A stretch of 64,000 bases of DNA from Volvox africanus (GCA_030268105.1 BSDZ01000078.1:5627001-5691000), one strand, 5' to 3'; positions 48,374 through 61,549 are shown, numbered from the stretch's first letter. Program-made: numbers and translations. Notes: generated by a model not told the origin, from the sequence alone.

Positions 48374-50394
48374 ACCCAAAGGGTGGATATAAAGCCGGGC
48401 GTTGGAGCTTGGGACGGAGTCCCGGCAGGGGCTTGTCGTTGAGGGGCATCATGGTATGCTCGAGGGAGAAAACAGCGTGGCGGTATTGAAATGGACCCTG
48501 GGCGCTCGTAGGTGGTGTCGTCCTTGTTTGGGGAAAGGGACGAGTCTCTTTCACGGATTGATCAAGCAAGCAATAAATACCTTCAAGCAGCTCACAACAC
48601 GAGTGGTGAAGTGGAATGGATTCTTCGCATTAAAGCGATCGAACCTTAAGCTGGGGGGCCTGATGTGGCACGATACTGGCGCGGGGATTTGTTGCGGGCC
48701 TGTGCCCCGCTGTCCGTACGTCGCTTCCTGTACTGTGAGGATTTATGGACCTAATGTGTGCGTGTGTGTGTGCGTTGGAGCGACACGGTAGCGATCAGCG
48801 GCTCCTGTGTACGAACGTGTGTACTTTGTATTCGTATCACTCGTCATTATCGTTCCGCCAGTGAATTGCTTCAGTTTTGTCGGGGAGCCTAGATTTTAGT
48901 TTTAAAATGCTTGATGGCGAAGCATTAATAATTTGGATTTCCGTCGCCTGTGAGTGAGCAAACCGGGCTGCCTCGGAAGCGGGGTGGGTGGGGGCCGCAG
49001 GAATTGCCGCAGCGACTGCACTGCAGCGACCACTGGCCTTCGCCCCGGGCCACTGCCAAAGGATCTAACGCTCATGGCAGTGGCGGTGAAGCCGGTGAAT
49101 GATACCTGTCACCCCCCGGTGCCAAGTGTTCCTTTAGGAAGAAGCTGTCCCTAGGACGGCGAACGCACGAGGCGCGGAGTGAATACATGTTGACGGGTGA
49201 GTTGCGGCAGGACCAGGTTACATGCTATTATGCCAGCTCTTTATTTAAAGGCAGTACGCCATATGGTGCAGTGAATGTTAAATGACAGGACCATGCGGTG
49301 CGCCGTGGTGTGGATTGGTTGTTTTCGGTTACTTGTTGGGGGCATCGTGGTGACGTTTGTGTCGCGTGTTGCATTGGACAGCACTAGCGGTGGGCAGCGT
49401 AGTAGCTGGGATGCATCGAGTTTGGGACGCATGCAATGGCCGTGTGCTTCATGTGTGGCATTTTCGGCGTGAGCCTTGTTGTCTCGCTGCCTGAGCGCTC
49501 TGCTATGTCTTCTCGTCCGGGCATGCCCAGGTTTAGTCCAACCTTCAGTCCGCAAAGCTGCTTAAAATTGGGCGACCATGGTATGGGCATTTATACTCCA
49601 GTGGATAGCGATGAAAAGTTGGGGGCCGTGAGCCCACTTTCGCATTGCATGGTGCTCTGGCTTCTCTCTAAGGGTGGTGTGGGCACGAGGATTGAAATAT
49701 AAAACCTCGAGCCGCACATCTGCATCCGGGGACCATCTTTTTGACCGCTACGTGATAAGTCTGAATATATTACCCTGCCTTTCAAGCTACTGTGCATGAG
49801 ACTCTTGTTGACAATAGTATGTTGATGTTATCAGCAACATATTGCGGGGCTCCATTAACCACCACGAGAATATTTCGCACTCCTGCACACGAACGCGTGT
49901 GCAAAAATCACTTCTCCCGAGGAACTTCCCCACAACGCCAGGGGCTACACGAAACACGCGAAATTATGAGGGATAATGAAAGCTGCGAAGTACTGCTATC
50001 CCGTTCTCGAATATCCATCCAAACGTGATGCTGCTAACTGTAGCGACACGCCATAGGTGAGGGCGCGCCGCTAAATCACAAGACTGCGCTGCAGCACAAT
50101 CCTATCACCGATACACGTTCTGCCGTTGCGTTCGGTTAACCCCCACCCACTCAGCCACAACTCCCAGACATCTACAACCAGTTACCTGACATATCTTCGA
50201 CCGACGCTGCATTCTCTACGCCTAACCTCCTCGGACCTCCGCGGCATCCTCCTTAAGTTTCCATCTTCCTTAGCTGAGCAGAGGGCTCGCCGCCCTTCTT
50301 CATTGACAGCGGAGGTCTCGCACGACAAACGAGACTCCTACACGCATTTGATGGCCTCTGCCAGCAGCCCCCAGTCTCCAGCAGTGCTAAACAC
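47178..50394. other. Convergent spacer with a (TGC)n tract
   Basis: Lies between the 3' ends of the bZIP and LSG1 genes. I see no exon with family similarity. Open frames of up to 181 codons overlap on both strands. The (TGC)n run at 48325-48373 is the main structure. Confidence 0.4.
48325..48373. repeat. (TGC)n trinucleotide tract
   Basis: About 16 perfect TGC/CTG units. A poly-Ala frame crosses it but has no other coding support. Confidence 0.95.
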
Positions 50395-53300
50395 CTAGTA
50401 TCCTCCAACTCGCACCAAGCCGCCCTTCTTGCCGTGTACCATCCCAGCACCATCGTACCCTCCCTCCGCCCGCAGCTGCCCTCGATCTCCCTTCGTCCGT
50501 GGGGCCTTCTTGTTGAACTTATAGTCGGGTCGCTTCTGCTTGGCCGGCTTTGGACCCAGGCCCAACCCTTGAAGTAGATCCAGATCCGCGGCATCGAGGT
50601 CATCAGCTGGTAGCGGCTGCGGCCGTGCTAACCCCGCACCCAACGCCACGGGCCCTGTCCCCCGAACCCCATCATAATCGCCTTCTTCGCCGCCGTCATC
50701 CGACGCATCTCCACTCGCGTTCTTGCTGTCCGCGGCCTGTGTTGATTCCGTGTCCACCGCCGCCATCGAAGCAGCTGCGGCCGCCCAAGCCGCGTCCGCT
50801 GCCCCGGGCACCCAACCCGGCGGCTCGCTGCCGGGGGGCAGTACGCAGTACACCAGCTTTCCGTTTGTGTAATCACGGAGGAGTTGACGGCCAGCGCGGG
50901 TCTCGTCTGGGAGGCCGGAGCCAGCAGTCCAGCCGCGCAGCACAGCGTACGCCCTGTGTGTGTGGGTTTGAAGTTCACCAAGTGGGTAGGTGATTGTGCG
51001 TGGAAAGGTAGGACACATGAGAAGGAAAACGGGAGACGCCCTCTCATGTGTCGCGGGGGCGTCACATGCCCTCTCCCCCAAACACCCACGGCTATATCTC
51101 TTAAGGGGCGGCCAGGGCCTGGCGACCCCCCCCCCCCGTGAAACCAGAGAGGAAAGCACCTGAGACCCATTTTCTTCACCGTGGACTTGTACATGCCGCA
51201 CGCACCAACAGGGTTGAAGACTCAAGCCGCATGCTATGGATGGACCCTCTGCATGCGTGACAGGTTGATGCATGCAGGACCCGGACCCAGGTTCCAGCGG
51301 GTGCAACATAGGTAGGCCGTGACCCCCAGGCCGTGACCCCCAGGGCTCCAGAGCGCACCTGAGCACCTGCTCCGCTGTCGGTGCCGTCTCCGGAGGCAAA
51401 TGCCGCGGCGGCGGCGGCAGCTTAATGCCGTACACCGCCGTCAGCTGTGCGCGCCCTACGCGACCTGCCACGACCTCAACCGGGTGCCGGATGTCCGTCA
51501 GTCTGTCGATCGGCACCACGCCCGCCGCCACCATCTCAGCGCGACTTCGTGCAAACTTGGGCATCACGAGACCCGGGCAGTCGCAGAGCACCACTCCCGG
51601 GGAAACGTGCAGCGTCTGGAAATGTTTCGTCTTGCCCGGTGTGGGCGCAACTGCAGTTTTTTTGGCGCCAAACAGCGCATTGATGGTGGATGACTTGCCC
51701 ACGTTAGGATAGCCAACTAAACCAACCATGTGGCGCCTGTCCGGGCCCTCATCGACCCGCGGGTCGTCCGGCCCCGCTGCCGCCACTGCAGCGGCGCACT
51801 TGCGTTCAAAAAGGTCCAGCAACTCGTCCACGTCGAGAATTCGGATCCGCGGGTCGCTGCCGCTGCCGCTGCCGCTGCCGGCGGCGGCAGCGGAGCTGAA
51901 ACCTGTCGTAGCTGCAGCGTTGCCCTGGCTTGCACCGGCCTGTTGCTGTCGTTGCTCCTGCTCCTGTTGCTGCAGCTGCAGCACCTTGCGCAAAGCGGCG
52001 GGGTCTACTCCTAGCGCCGTCGCCTCAGAGCGCAGACGCTGCTGTTCCTGAATCATCGCATGTGCGGACCAGAATGCATACTCCACTCCTGCCTGCGCAC
52101 GGGGCACCACACGTGTGAACGTCGAGACAGCTTTTTGCAGACTGCACGAAAATATACCTGGACGTGTGACAGGCGATACAGAAAGGTGCCCATCCACTCG
52201 GTCACACAGGAGCATGATGCCCACCCGCACGCCCCACTTCACTAAGTCTTGAACGTGTGCCACTACAAGATGATACCGCAATAGAAGTTTCGCGTCCAGT
52301 CCTTGGCCAGAAGCTCCATCCCTTCCTCCTCCACCACCACCCCTTACGGCTTTCCCAGCGGCATCCCCTGTTCCTCGCTGTCTGTTTCCCACGCCCCAGG
52401 AGTCGCGATCCCCCTCCTCCCACCTTGTCAAAGTAGTCCGCCCAGGCGGTGCGCACATGGGGCGGCAGCAGATCGGCCTTATTAAGCAGCAAGAGCGAGC
52501 CCTTGCTGTCATGTAGCTCCTGGGCGTAACGCTCCAGATCCTCGCTGCGGTACAGCAGCGGGTCCCGGGCGTCGACCAGCTGCCCGACGAGAGGGAGAGG
52601 GCGAAACGGGAAGTGAGCAGTAAAGCAACAGAACCTTGCAACAAGGTATGGCGCGGCAAATTTAATTGAATTACGAGCATCATCATAGGCTGGACTAAAA
52701 TGATCAGGAGAAGTCCGTGCATTTGGCAAGAGGACCCGCATTATGGGATACGTTTGATAGTTCGCCATTTAAGAAGGGCCCCATCGACACGGCGTTTCCA
52801 GCTAGCTGTCCTGGCGGGAGAGGGAGAGCCCGAATCCCAGTGCCCGAGCCTCAACCGCGTAGGCACCACGATTATCTGTCTGTATCGATTGTCTGTTGCC
52901 ACACCCTTGGCGACAGCATTGCTAATCCCTTCGGCAATTCTCCCATTACCCCAACGCGAAAGCCCGAGGCCCGCAACAACAACGGCGCATTCCCCCAAAC
53001 CTTCCCGCCTCAGGGTACACGCATTCGCATCCCGTTATTTAAGGAGAGCTTTCCTTATGCTGAAACCCTCCCCCAACCCAGGTCCGGGTCCATGTTCACG
53101 TCCAGGGTCCCCAGCCCGGTCTCCCGCACCTGGGCCCCCTCCAATCCCTCCATCCCCACCTGCACCACGATGTCTGACCGCTCCAGCACCCGCCACAGCT
53201 GGCGCCACACCTCCAGGTTCTTCTCGAAAGGGGTCAGCACCAATCGCTCCTCCTCCTCCAGCTGGGCTAGGTTGCGGCGCCAGGTAAGAAACGAAGAGCG

Positions 53301-55307
53301 CTCCTGGAATAGAATGGGGACAAGAACGTAAGACACACAGACAAAATAGGGGGTGCACGTTGATGAGCTTATGTGCTTTACATCCGCTGCGGGCCACGGG
53401 AAGCTGAAAGTGCCTAGCGACATTCACAATATGCCACATGCTAAAAAACCAAACCCGCCCGGGCACCAAACAAAGCGGCGGGCTCTTGTCGATACTGCTT
53501 CGTCACTCGTGGTTCCTTCGGAACTGAACGACACCAACTCACATCTTAATCATTTGAGGCACCGTAATATGTGACGCTGCTCACCAACGCCTTAACCTAA
53601 TCCTCACGGCAGCAAGCAGGAACGAATACACACACCTGCAGGTATCCGCACGCATAGAACAGTACAATAACACACGCCCTAGTACAGCATTTGCATGCTT
53701 TTAGCAAAGCAGCTACCAGCCGTCATAACGGTGGACGGATCTGAACACCCGCTTCACTTCCTTTCAGTTCGCTTTCTGTCGTATCCTTCTTCCTCGTGGC
53801 GTTAACTTTCTCGTTTTGTCCCTTCCCCGTTTGGGAACTTCGAGCGCGCAAACATATTTTCGCACGTATCTTGTTGCCTGCCTTTCCGCCGTTAAGAAAC
53901 GACGACACAGTCGTGTTTTGACTCAAATGCCTCGTCAGCCCGTCAGCGCACCGCACGGTACCTGCAGGTCCAGCTGCTCCGCAGTCATGTCAGGCGTCCA
54001 GGGAGGGCGCCGTGGCAATGCCAGCCGGTGCGCATTACGCGCCTCTGCCGCCAGCCGCTCCTCCAGCCGCTTCGCCTCCGCCAGCGGGTCCACCACCCCG
54101 GTGCTCACCACGACCACCTGACCTCTCTCCGCAGTGAAGTCCCGATCCGCTAGGTCCGCCTACAGGATGTGGGGAGGACACATACGTGACAGGCGGGAGA
54201 GGAGGACACCACGCCCAAGGGAGCGTGGAAAGTGGAGGGCACATATGCGGGGAAGGGATCTTCGCGCCTTGTCAGTGCAGAGGAGCATCAGTAGGGCCGT
54301 GTCATCGAGTAGATGACACGGCCCAAGAAGCTGGGAGTTGGGTTATGCGAAGAGGCGGGTCTGCGGGGAAAATCGAGACTCTGCTTGAGGCGAAATAACA
54401 CAGAAGCAATAGAAGGTCGGCAACGGATTCCTCGTTACGAAGCACGGATTTACCCCACCGCCCGTTCCCACACACCATAGCCATAAGCTCATCCAGATCG
54501 TTGCGGTCCAGCACGCTTTGCATGTTGCGCCCCAGTCCCGCATCAGTGGTGTGCTTAAATTGAGCGCTGATCGCGGCCTGGGTGGTGGGTGCAGTCTGCG
54601 TATGGCGGGAACACCAAAAGAAGGGGGGTCAACGTGGCTTAGTAAGTCAGTGAGGGTACACCGCAGTCCAGGATTAAATAAGAGGTGAGATGTTAGGGCC
54701 GGGGTAAAAGCGGGGGAGATAATGGCAGACCGTGGAAGACCGCAAGGTCGAAAGCTGTGGTGCCTTAAAGGAGGCCCCGGGCTGGGCGGATGCCAGGTAC
54801 ACCAGGTGGTGTGGGCGAGATGGGCGAGTTGATACAGTCCAAGAGCTCGCTAATGTGGCTAATACGCATGTCGAGGCATGTGCTCTTTTGGCAGAGGGAG
54901 AGTCAAAAAAGTCAGGTTAAACTGTTCAGAAGTGCTTGCCCACGGCTTGCAATTTTATACTCAGTCAGGGGGTAGGCGCAGGGAAATGGGTTACCAGGCT
55001 GCTGAGGATCCGCATACTTACGCTAAACGCTTCATTTGCATATGAGAGGTAATTTGAATATGTAAGTGCATTGGGAGATCACCGAGACCGCGTTCTTTGC
55101 ACTGACGACGTCGGAGCCAACGTCATTCGGCTGGATAGAAACCACGGCACAGGCTGATATAAGTTGCGATGCCGATATAAGTTTCCTATGGGGCTTCGCG
55201 CAGGCGACAGGTATCCTCACGCCATGACACACCTTCTTGTTCTTCGCCGCCAGTATAGCACCGACGCGCTCGCCGGCTTTTCGTGCTTTCCCATTGTGTC
55301 GGCCCAT
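50395..55307 (-). CDS. LSG1: Large-subunit GTPase LSG1 (60S ribosome maturation)
   Basis: Circularly permuted GTPase that acts late in cytoplasmic 60S maturation, releasing the export adaptor NMD3. Exons on the minus strand: 55307-55233, 54595-54476, 54159-53962, 53303-53160, 52579-52424, 52092-51359, 50953-50395; 661 residues. Landmarks: NMQSVLDRNDLDEL, PRRPPWTPDMTAEQLD, FLTWRRNLAQLEE, LTPFEKNLEVWRQLWRVLE, VDARDPLLYR, G4 NKAD (212-215), FWSA, G1 GYPNVGKSS (358-366), TPGKTKHFQT, G3 DCPGL (402-406), RGWTAGSGLPDETRAGRQ. G4 before G1 and G3 is the permuted order. A Gln/Ala/Gly-Ser insert of about 45 residues separates FWSA from G1. The first two exons are less conserved. The terminal intron is stop-free and a multiple of three. 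Confidence 0.93.
51315..51344. repeat. 15-base direct duplication in the last LSG1 intron
   Basis: GGCCGTGACCCCCAG occurs twice in tandem, just inside the donor end of the terminal LSG1 intron. Confidence 0.8.
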
Positions 55308-55806
55308 GTTTCGCAAACCTCGTGATGGTTTATACGATAATCGTATCAGTTCGAATCTGACTGATGTTGAGAGTTTTTCTGTGATGTTGTCAGATGGCAG
55401 CTGACAACCTCGTTATCATGTGCGTGCACAATACTGCTAATCAACCATGATGCGGCATTAGGCTTTATCAGAGTAAGCAGATCGAAATAACGGGATCATT
55501 AGTATGATGCATTACGACCTGCCGTGCAAGTTGTTTTAACTCGCGTCAACAAGGATATCAGCGGTTAATAGTTTCGCTTGATTGCGAATGACATTAACTG
55601 TCATAATGTCATCTTAGAAGACCAAATGAAGCTGCATTGCTGAAGTCGAAGTGTGTTCGATAGTGGGAACGCTGCCACTGGTATGTACTCATTACCAAGT
55701 CAAGGTTTATTTCAGTTTTAATTGAGTGACTTTGGAAATCCCTCTCCTAAGCCCAAGTTTCAACCCTACCTCACTTGCAAGAAAGGAACAGGCGTATCTT
55801 TAGCTG
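55308..55806. promoter_or_regulatory. Divergent promoter region of LSG1 and the MFI-like gene
   Basis: The two start codons face away from each other, 499 bases apart, so both promoters must fit here. It is AT-richer than its flanks, with TTTATA-like words near 55330. I see no clear core element. Confidence 0.45.
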
Positions 55807-58797
55807 ATGGACATGTGGAAGTCTCCATACGGCGATGATGATAGTCCTGGGCCATCTCCTTACAGCGATAACTACCTAGCAACTTTCGCTGCTATTACCA
55901 TCCAGAGATGGTGGCGCGGCTATCGCGTGCGCAGGGAGTACCTTGCAAAGGTGCGTTTCCTGGGTACATCATGGTTGTTCAATGTGTTTGCACATCTTTG
56001 GCGAGCACGGCGCGAATCGTTTGTGCTGCTCACATTGTGGAGTCCGCGTGCGCTCCCGGCGCCGGGAAACGTAGCATCATCTCTTTATTGGTGCGTTCTT
56101 GTCCCTCTCTATCGATTTGCCTCCCTCGTATGTACTTAGGCCAACTTACAGAACACAAACAGTAAGCTTACTTTCCTCTAGGGTAAAGATATGGGGGCGA
56201 TAATCGGGCCTATGATGGTCGCTTAAGGAATTCAGCGTTTACGTTGCCCACCTACCCCAGCGCATTGCACATGCCAATATGACCCGAGCAGTATTGCATA
56301 AAACCCCAGGCCTCATCCACGCTCTCCTAGTCCCGACCCAATAGTCTCACACTGGTGTGTGAATTCGGTTGCCCTATGCTTTCCCCACCTCACTGACCCC
56401 TACTCCAAAACCCCTACGATGCCCCCTCGATGTTGGAGCTCGCAACGTCCCTCTGTTCTTCCCATCCCGTCTCAGTGACCTCATTCTTCTTCTATCCTTT
56501 CACCCTTCCGGCCATCCTCATCCCTTAATGTTTATCATTGCTTCGTATTGGCCACCAACACAACATCTCAACCCGTTGCGTCCTGCCACCTGGGCCCTTC
56601 ATTTTCCTGCGTTGCAAAGGGTCGACTCCCTGATGCCTTGCACCCACGGTGATGTTTTTCATCAGAGTTCAGCTCATGTTGTTGGTACCTCGACGCGGGT
56701 GGGAGGTGACATACCCCGTATTCGATCTATCCCCATCCATCCCTCTTCCTCCTCAGCGCGCGCGCATCCGCAAAGTGGAAATGGACTGGGCCACCCATCA
56801 TGACGTGATCTACCGCACCAATATGGCCGCCCGGGTCATCCAGACAGCCTGGAGATCGTACCGCAATCGCCGCATCTTCACCTATTACCGTGATCTCATA
56901 CGATTTAGGTGAGGTTGTATGGGCTAGACAATGGTCAGTTCAAGGCGGCCGTGCACATTGGCCCATATGGTCCATCCGCGCTGCTGTACCGATGAGCACC
57001 GTTCACGCCGTGCTGCCAGAGGAGACATCAACCTTTCTTCATGCAAATGCTGCTAATACTGCTATTGCGAGAGTTGCTGCATGCCGCACGAGTAACCGCG
57101 TTGATTGCATCCGCGACTGTTATATGAACGCACCTGGCAATCCTTGAGCTTTCCCTTCCTTTACGGCGGATACGTCTATACCCAAGTACCGTTACTTCGG
57201 CTGGATAGCCCGCAGCTCAACATGCAAACGCAAACACTGCTTGCTCACCCTTCCCCTCGTGTCCCGAAACGCGGCAGGGAGCGCGGTGACCCCCGGGAGC
57301 TCCTCCGGGTGATTAACCCGAGGGAAGCTCAGCTGGTAGACGCGGCCGCCGGCATCCACGTGCGTTTCCGGCTTGGAGGCACCGTGTTTCCACCGCTGGT
57401 GTTCTATAAGATCTTCACGCACAGACCTGTCGCCGACATCTGCGCCTTCGGCCCACGGGACTATGCCAATGAGGTGCGCGCTAAGCCAGCGGAGCTGCAC
57501 AACAATCGCCCAGCAGCAGCGGGAGCAGGGCCGGCGGCTGCCCCCCCGGGGCCTATACTGGGGCTGCCGCCTGCCGCATCGGCGTCAGGAGGGAGGAGGG
57601 GCGCCATCGGAGTAGTATTGGGGGGAAGTAACGGCGCAGATGGCGGAAAGCGAGTGAAGAAGAAACACGTTTTCCATGAGGAGGAGTTTGAGCTGGACAA
57701 CTCGTACAGGTATGCGTGTCACGTTAACTGCGGCAAAGCACGAGGTAGCCGCCCTCAGGGCCCAAGCTATGCTTCTTAACGCTGAGTTTTCGTGCATCGG
57801 AGGTGATTGTTTCAGCCCTTGCTGCTACTCCCGCGGCGACCGCCCCTCGCCAAGAGAGAGGCATCCCGATCTTCCAAACGCCTGTTGACGATCAACATTA
57901 TGTTGCACCTCACCTGCCTCTAATCCTGTCACTCCGGACCCCTATTGCAGAGAATACATCAAGCCGGATGGTACCATAGGCTACCGCACTACCAAAGGTT
58001 GGTATGAGCGGCACGAAAACAACGGCTGGCGGCCGGTGTCTGAACGGGTGCTGCTGGACGAGGATCCGGTCACCACCATGACGCGGCTCAAGCGGCAACC
58101 GATGTTTCACTACAATCCGGCGGTTCGTAGGTGGGTTGCTCTAGCTTCCGGCAAAATGATATGGCCCCGGTGGTTAGATGCGCCACATTAGCTAGCTGCG
58201 GGAAAATTGGTATAAGCGCGGCGTCTTCCACTAGGCGGCGGCGCTCACGATGTTTATCCCATTTATCGTATGCCTCGCCCGGTGGCATGCCATCGAAGGT
58301 GCCCTGGATGCTGCATTGCGTTCGACTTAACAAGTCTGTGCCTGAATTACCGTGTTCTCTTTGTCGGGCCCAGGGAGCAACGTGCCAAGATGATTAAACA
58401 GCGGAAGCGCGAGTGGCTGCGCAAGATGTACACGGAGGGCACGGGCGGACTGCTACCAAGTGGCAACAGCATGGGAGACGACCTTGGGCAAGGGCTGACG
58501 CTGGGTCTGACCTTCAATCCGGATGAGCTGGACGACGGTCAGCTAGATGAGAAGGTAGAGGAACTGCTGAACTGGAGTGAGCACCTGGACTTTGGATCGT
58601 ACTTTGACGAATGGACGAGCATGGCGTGCACGCTGGCCTCAGAGGCGTTCATACCCGAGGATGAGGCGCCGTACTTGGACGATCTACCGAAGACTCGTGC
58701 TGACGCACGGTTAGCACTAGAGGCCGCGGGTGTGCCCAATATGCCTTTTAGAGGGGGCCCCAACGCAGCATGCGGCACTGCCGTGCACCTGAACTGA
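55807..58797 (+). CDS. C11orf65/MFI homologue with IQ motifs
   Basis: Exons: 55807-55950, 56757-56908, 57278-57709, 57951-58130, 58374-58797, giving 443 residues. Two IQ (calmodulin-binding) motifs: AAITIQRWWRGYRVRREYLA in exon 1 and AARVIQTAWRSYRNRRIF in exon 2. Then follow INPREAQLVDAAAGIHVRFR, GGTVFPPLVFYKIFTHRPV, an Ala/Gly-rich loop, GWYERHENNGWRPVSERVL, KRKREWLRKMY-like residues and EELLNWSEHLDFGSYFDEW. This order matches human C11orf65, named MFI for inhibiting mitochondrial fission, with DAAAGIHVRFRLGG and ENNGWRPVS almost unchanged. The human protein, as I recall it, has only the second IQ motif. The role in an alga is unknown; the family's spread suggests a link to flagella. Confidence 0.9.
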
Positions 58798-60002
58798 GAG
58801 CAGGGACCATGGCAGCGCTGCAGCTTACACCGCTCAAGTTTAAAGTAATAAATGCTTACTGGGACTTTTGAAGATCGTAGGAAAATGATTTGATTGGAAG
58901 TATCATTCTGCATAGGATCCATTTGTTAAAGCTGCGGACAAGATAGCATAGATGGAAAGGCAGCGCGCGGCTGGCTTGCTGCTGCCATTCAAAGGAGTAG
59001 GTATTTGGGTGAGAGGTTGGCGGGTGCCGCAAATTATGGCCGTGGTTCGATGCCTTTGGTAATTATTGCCAGATATACCATCACGGTGCCGTGAACTCGA
59101 GATCTCAATAAGACCTCGAGTTGCTTTTATTGATAAGGGAGTGGATAACGCAATGCTACCGTGTTTAGGGCATTTCTCACAAACCCTTGCCTCATGAATG
59201 CAACTGTCGCTCAGATAACCTTTTCATACGCCCATAGCTGCTGACGTGCAACCAACGCGACCCCTTATGAAAATGACCAAGAGCATCCCAACTGTTGCTA
59301 CCGTTTCCAGGAAACACATGCGCACCCGGCCTCCCCTCACACTCTTCAGTCCTCTGCAAACCTGCCATACCCCTGCGCAAGCACACTCGTCGGCAGCTTG
59401 CAGTCCCTCAAAACGGATGCAGCTCCCTGGAACATTGAAGATGGGTTGCAAGTAGCGTCAGTCACACGTCTTCCAGCTAAATATAGGTAGCCTGACTATA
59501 ATTCATAACGAGAGTCATAAAAGCCTCCCATCTGAGGGGCCTCACTCCGCCTATCGACATTAGGACTACAGGTATCCTATAGCCCCCGTCACATCGCTAT
59601 AATGATTTCAGCCCACACAACGAACGGGTACGAACCATAGAGTCACAATACATACACCCCACACAAATGAGCCAGTGCGCATACAACAATCTTCACGACG
59701 CCACAATGCGGGTGGACAGGACCTGTAGAACATGAACTAAACCAAAAAGTCCACCAGGCGTAGTACCGGCGCTTGCAAGGCAGGAGTCCATATTTGCACG
59801 CGTCCCAGGTCTGCGCAAGTCCTGGTAGCTGGCCCAAGTCAACCGAAGGGTAGGTATGCTCCATGTACGGCCCTCAGCTACGCCCCCAGGCTACGCTCTA
59901 AAACCCCTTATCATATATCATAACTCCACTATCACCCAGGAGGCCCGCAAGAGACCCGTCCCTTGGCGGTACTCCCTCGAAAAGTAAAGCCAATCCCTTA
60001 AC
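58798..60002. other. Convergent spacer between the MFI-like gene and GUN4
   Basis: 3' ends of both neighbours. Only short overlapping open frames; no exon or RNA gene recognised. Confidence 0.45.
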
Positions 60003-60884
60003 TCAAAATAACTTCAGCGTGCTTGTGGCGGCCTCAGCAGCCTTCTCGTCTATTGATTTTTTGGCCTTAGCCTCGAACGCCGGGTGCTCCATGATTGCTT
60101 GGAATAGCTGCGTCCCTCGCAATGCGTTTGTAAGGGGCAGGTGTCCACGCGGCGCGTCCAGGCTGTAGTTGAACTCCATGGGCCATTTCCGGTAGTTGTT
60201 GTTCTCGCCAGTTGTCCAATCGATTTGCTTAAAAAATTTTGGCCAACGCTTTGTGTTCTGAAGCCAAATCTCCTTCTGCACGCTATATCCGAACTTCCCG
60301 TTGCTGGCGGCCTTCCACAAGTTATCCATAGTTTGAAAATCCGCCACCGAGATATTCTTCACCTCGGTAAAGTAAACCCAATTCCGCTTAATCGATCCTT
60401 CGCCCGCAAGCTGAATGAGCAGTGCGCGAGTCTCATCCTCAGCCTTCCGAAACTCACTGTCGGCGAGGTAATTGCGCAATGCAGTGTAGTCCATCCCAAC
60501 CTGCAAGTGATCGAACGATCGAATCCGCAGCAAATTAAGGAAATCACTACACACATCTTATTTTAAAAACCGTATTCAGGAACAATTTACCTCAGATAGC
60601 AGCGGGACGGCCATGACCGCGTCCTTCAGCGACACCTTCTTCTTTTCCACGACTGGCGCGCCACCCAATAAGCTGCTGGTGCTCTCGCCAAAAAGAGACA
60701 GATTATCCAGCTTGCCTGCTGCAGCTAGAACCTCAGAGCGAATGAGGAGCACGGGCGGCGTCTGAGAGGGTGCGGAGAATCGTTGCGGGACGGTGCGGGG
60801 AAAGCTGAAGGCTTGCCGTCCTAGTCTCTGTGCGCGATTGCGGCACAGGCCGTTGCTGGCCGGAGCCTGCAAAGGCGTCTGCAT
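60003..60884 (-). CDS. GUN4: GUN4, tetrapyrrole-binding activator of Mg-chelatase
   Basis: Binds protoporphyrin IX and Mg-protoporphyrin IX and stimulates Mg-chelatase (through ChlH) in chloroplast chlorophyll synthesis. Exons on the minus strand: 60884-60591 and 60500-60003, one phase-0 intron, 263 residues. Residues 1 to about 50 are Arg/Ala/Pro/Ser-rich with few acidic residues, fitting a chloroplast transit peptide. The GUN4 domain is essentially exon 2: VGMDYTALRNYLADSEFRKA, DETRALLIQLAGEGSIKR, WVYFTEV, DNLWKAASNGKFGYSVQ, RWPKFFKQIDWTTGENN, YRKWPMEFNYSLDAP, GHLPLTNALRGTQLF, EHPAFE. All hallmark blocks are intact, so it should be functional. It faces away from the kelch gene. Confidence 0.96.
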
Positions 60885-61549
60885 CTTTCCCGTGTCCGTA
60901 AGGCTCTCAATCGATAGCCAAACGGCTCAGATGGTGGATCTGGTCTAAGAAGTATTTAGTTATGCGACTTTACGTATGCTAAGAGCTGGTATTTTTCTAA
61001 AGATGTTGGGGTACGACATCACCCACAAAATAGTAAGAAACTCAGGATCCTGAGCGTTTGCACTGCCCTTACTGCTTAGATGGATATGCGTTTTTGATTC
61101 ATATCCCAATGTTTCAGCAACAAAGAAACGGCATCGAATTCGTTAATAGGACCGTGACTGTGCGCATTAGCAAGCTGTAAACGTACAGGGTAACCTAATC
61201 TACCAGAAACTAAAATAGGTTCACAATTTTTGCAATCGGTGGGCGCGTACTGGAAAATCGTGCTGGGCATGCGATGTGCAGACCACGACAAGTACATGTT
61301 TCTGAGAAATTTATGTGTCACAAATGAAGTTATTACTATCTCGACGGGTGGCTCCCAAAGTAAACCTCTGTAACGTTTATCAAGCGTTGTTATGAACAAT
61401 CTAAACCGAACGGCTAGAATATTGGTATATTAGTTGTTGCTTGTCTTGTTCCCATCACATGTTGTCAGGTTTCACGCACGTGGAAACGAGGAAATGCCGT
61501 ATAGTATTTCCTGTACTGCGCATAGGCGTCGTCAGCCCAAGGTCCAGGC
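60885..61549. promoter_or_regulatory. Divergent region between GUN4 and the kelch gene
   Basis: Contains the GUN4 promoter/5' UTR and the upstream part of the kelch gene, perhaps with an earlier kelch exon near 61441-61550 (VVSPRSRHG is kelch-like). I see no clear core promoter element. Confidence 0.4.

Noticed and set aside
48302..48442. Poly-Ala protein across the (TGC)n tract
   Set aside because: Simple-repeat translation without flanking coding support.
50395..52722. Single 775-codon minus-strand open frame read as one exon
   Set aside because: It reads through two introns. Its 5' part is out of frame with the LSG1 NKAD exon, which lies in another frame at 52424-52579.
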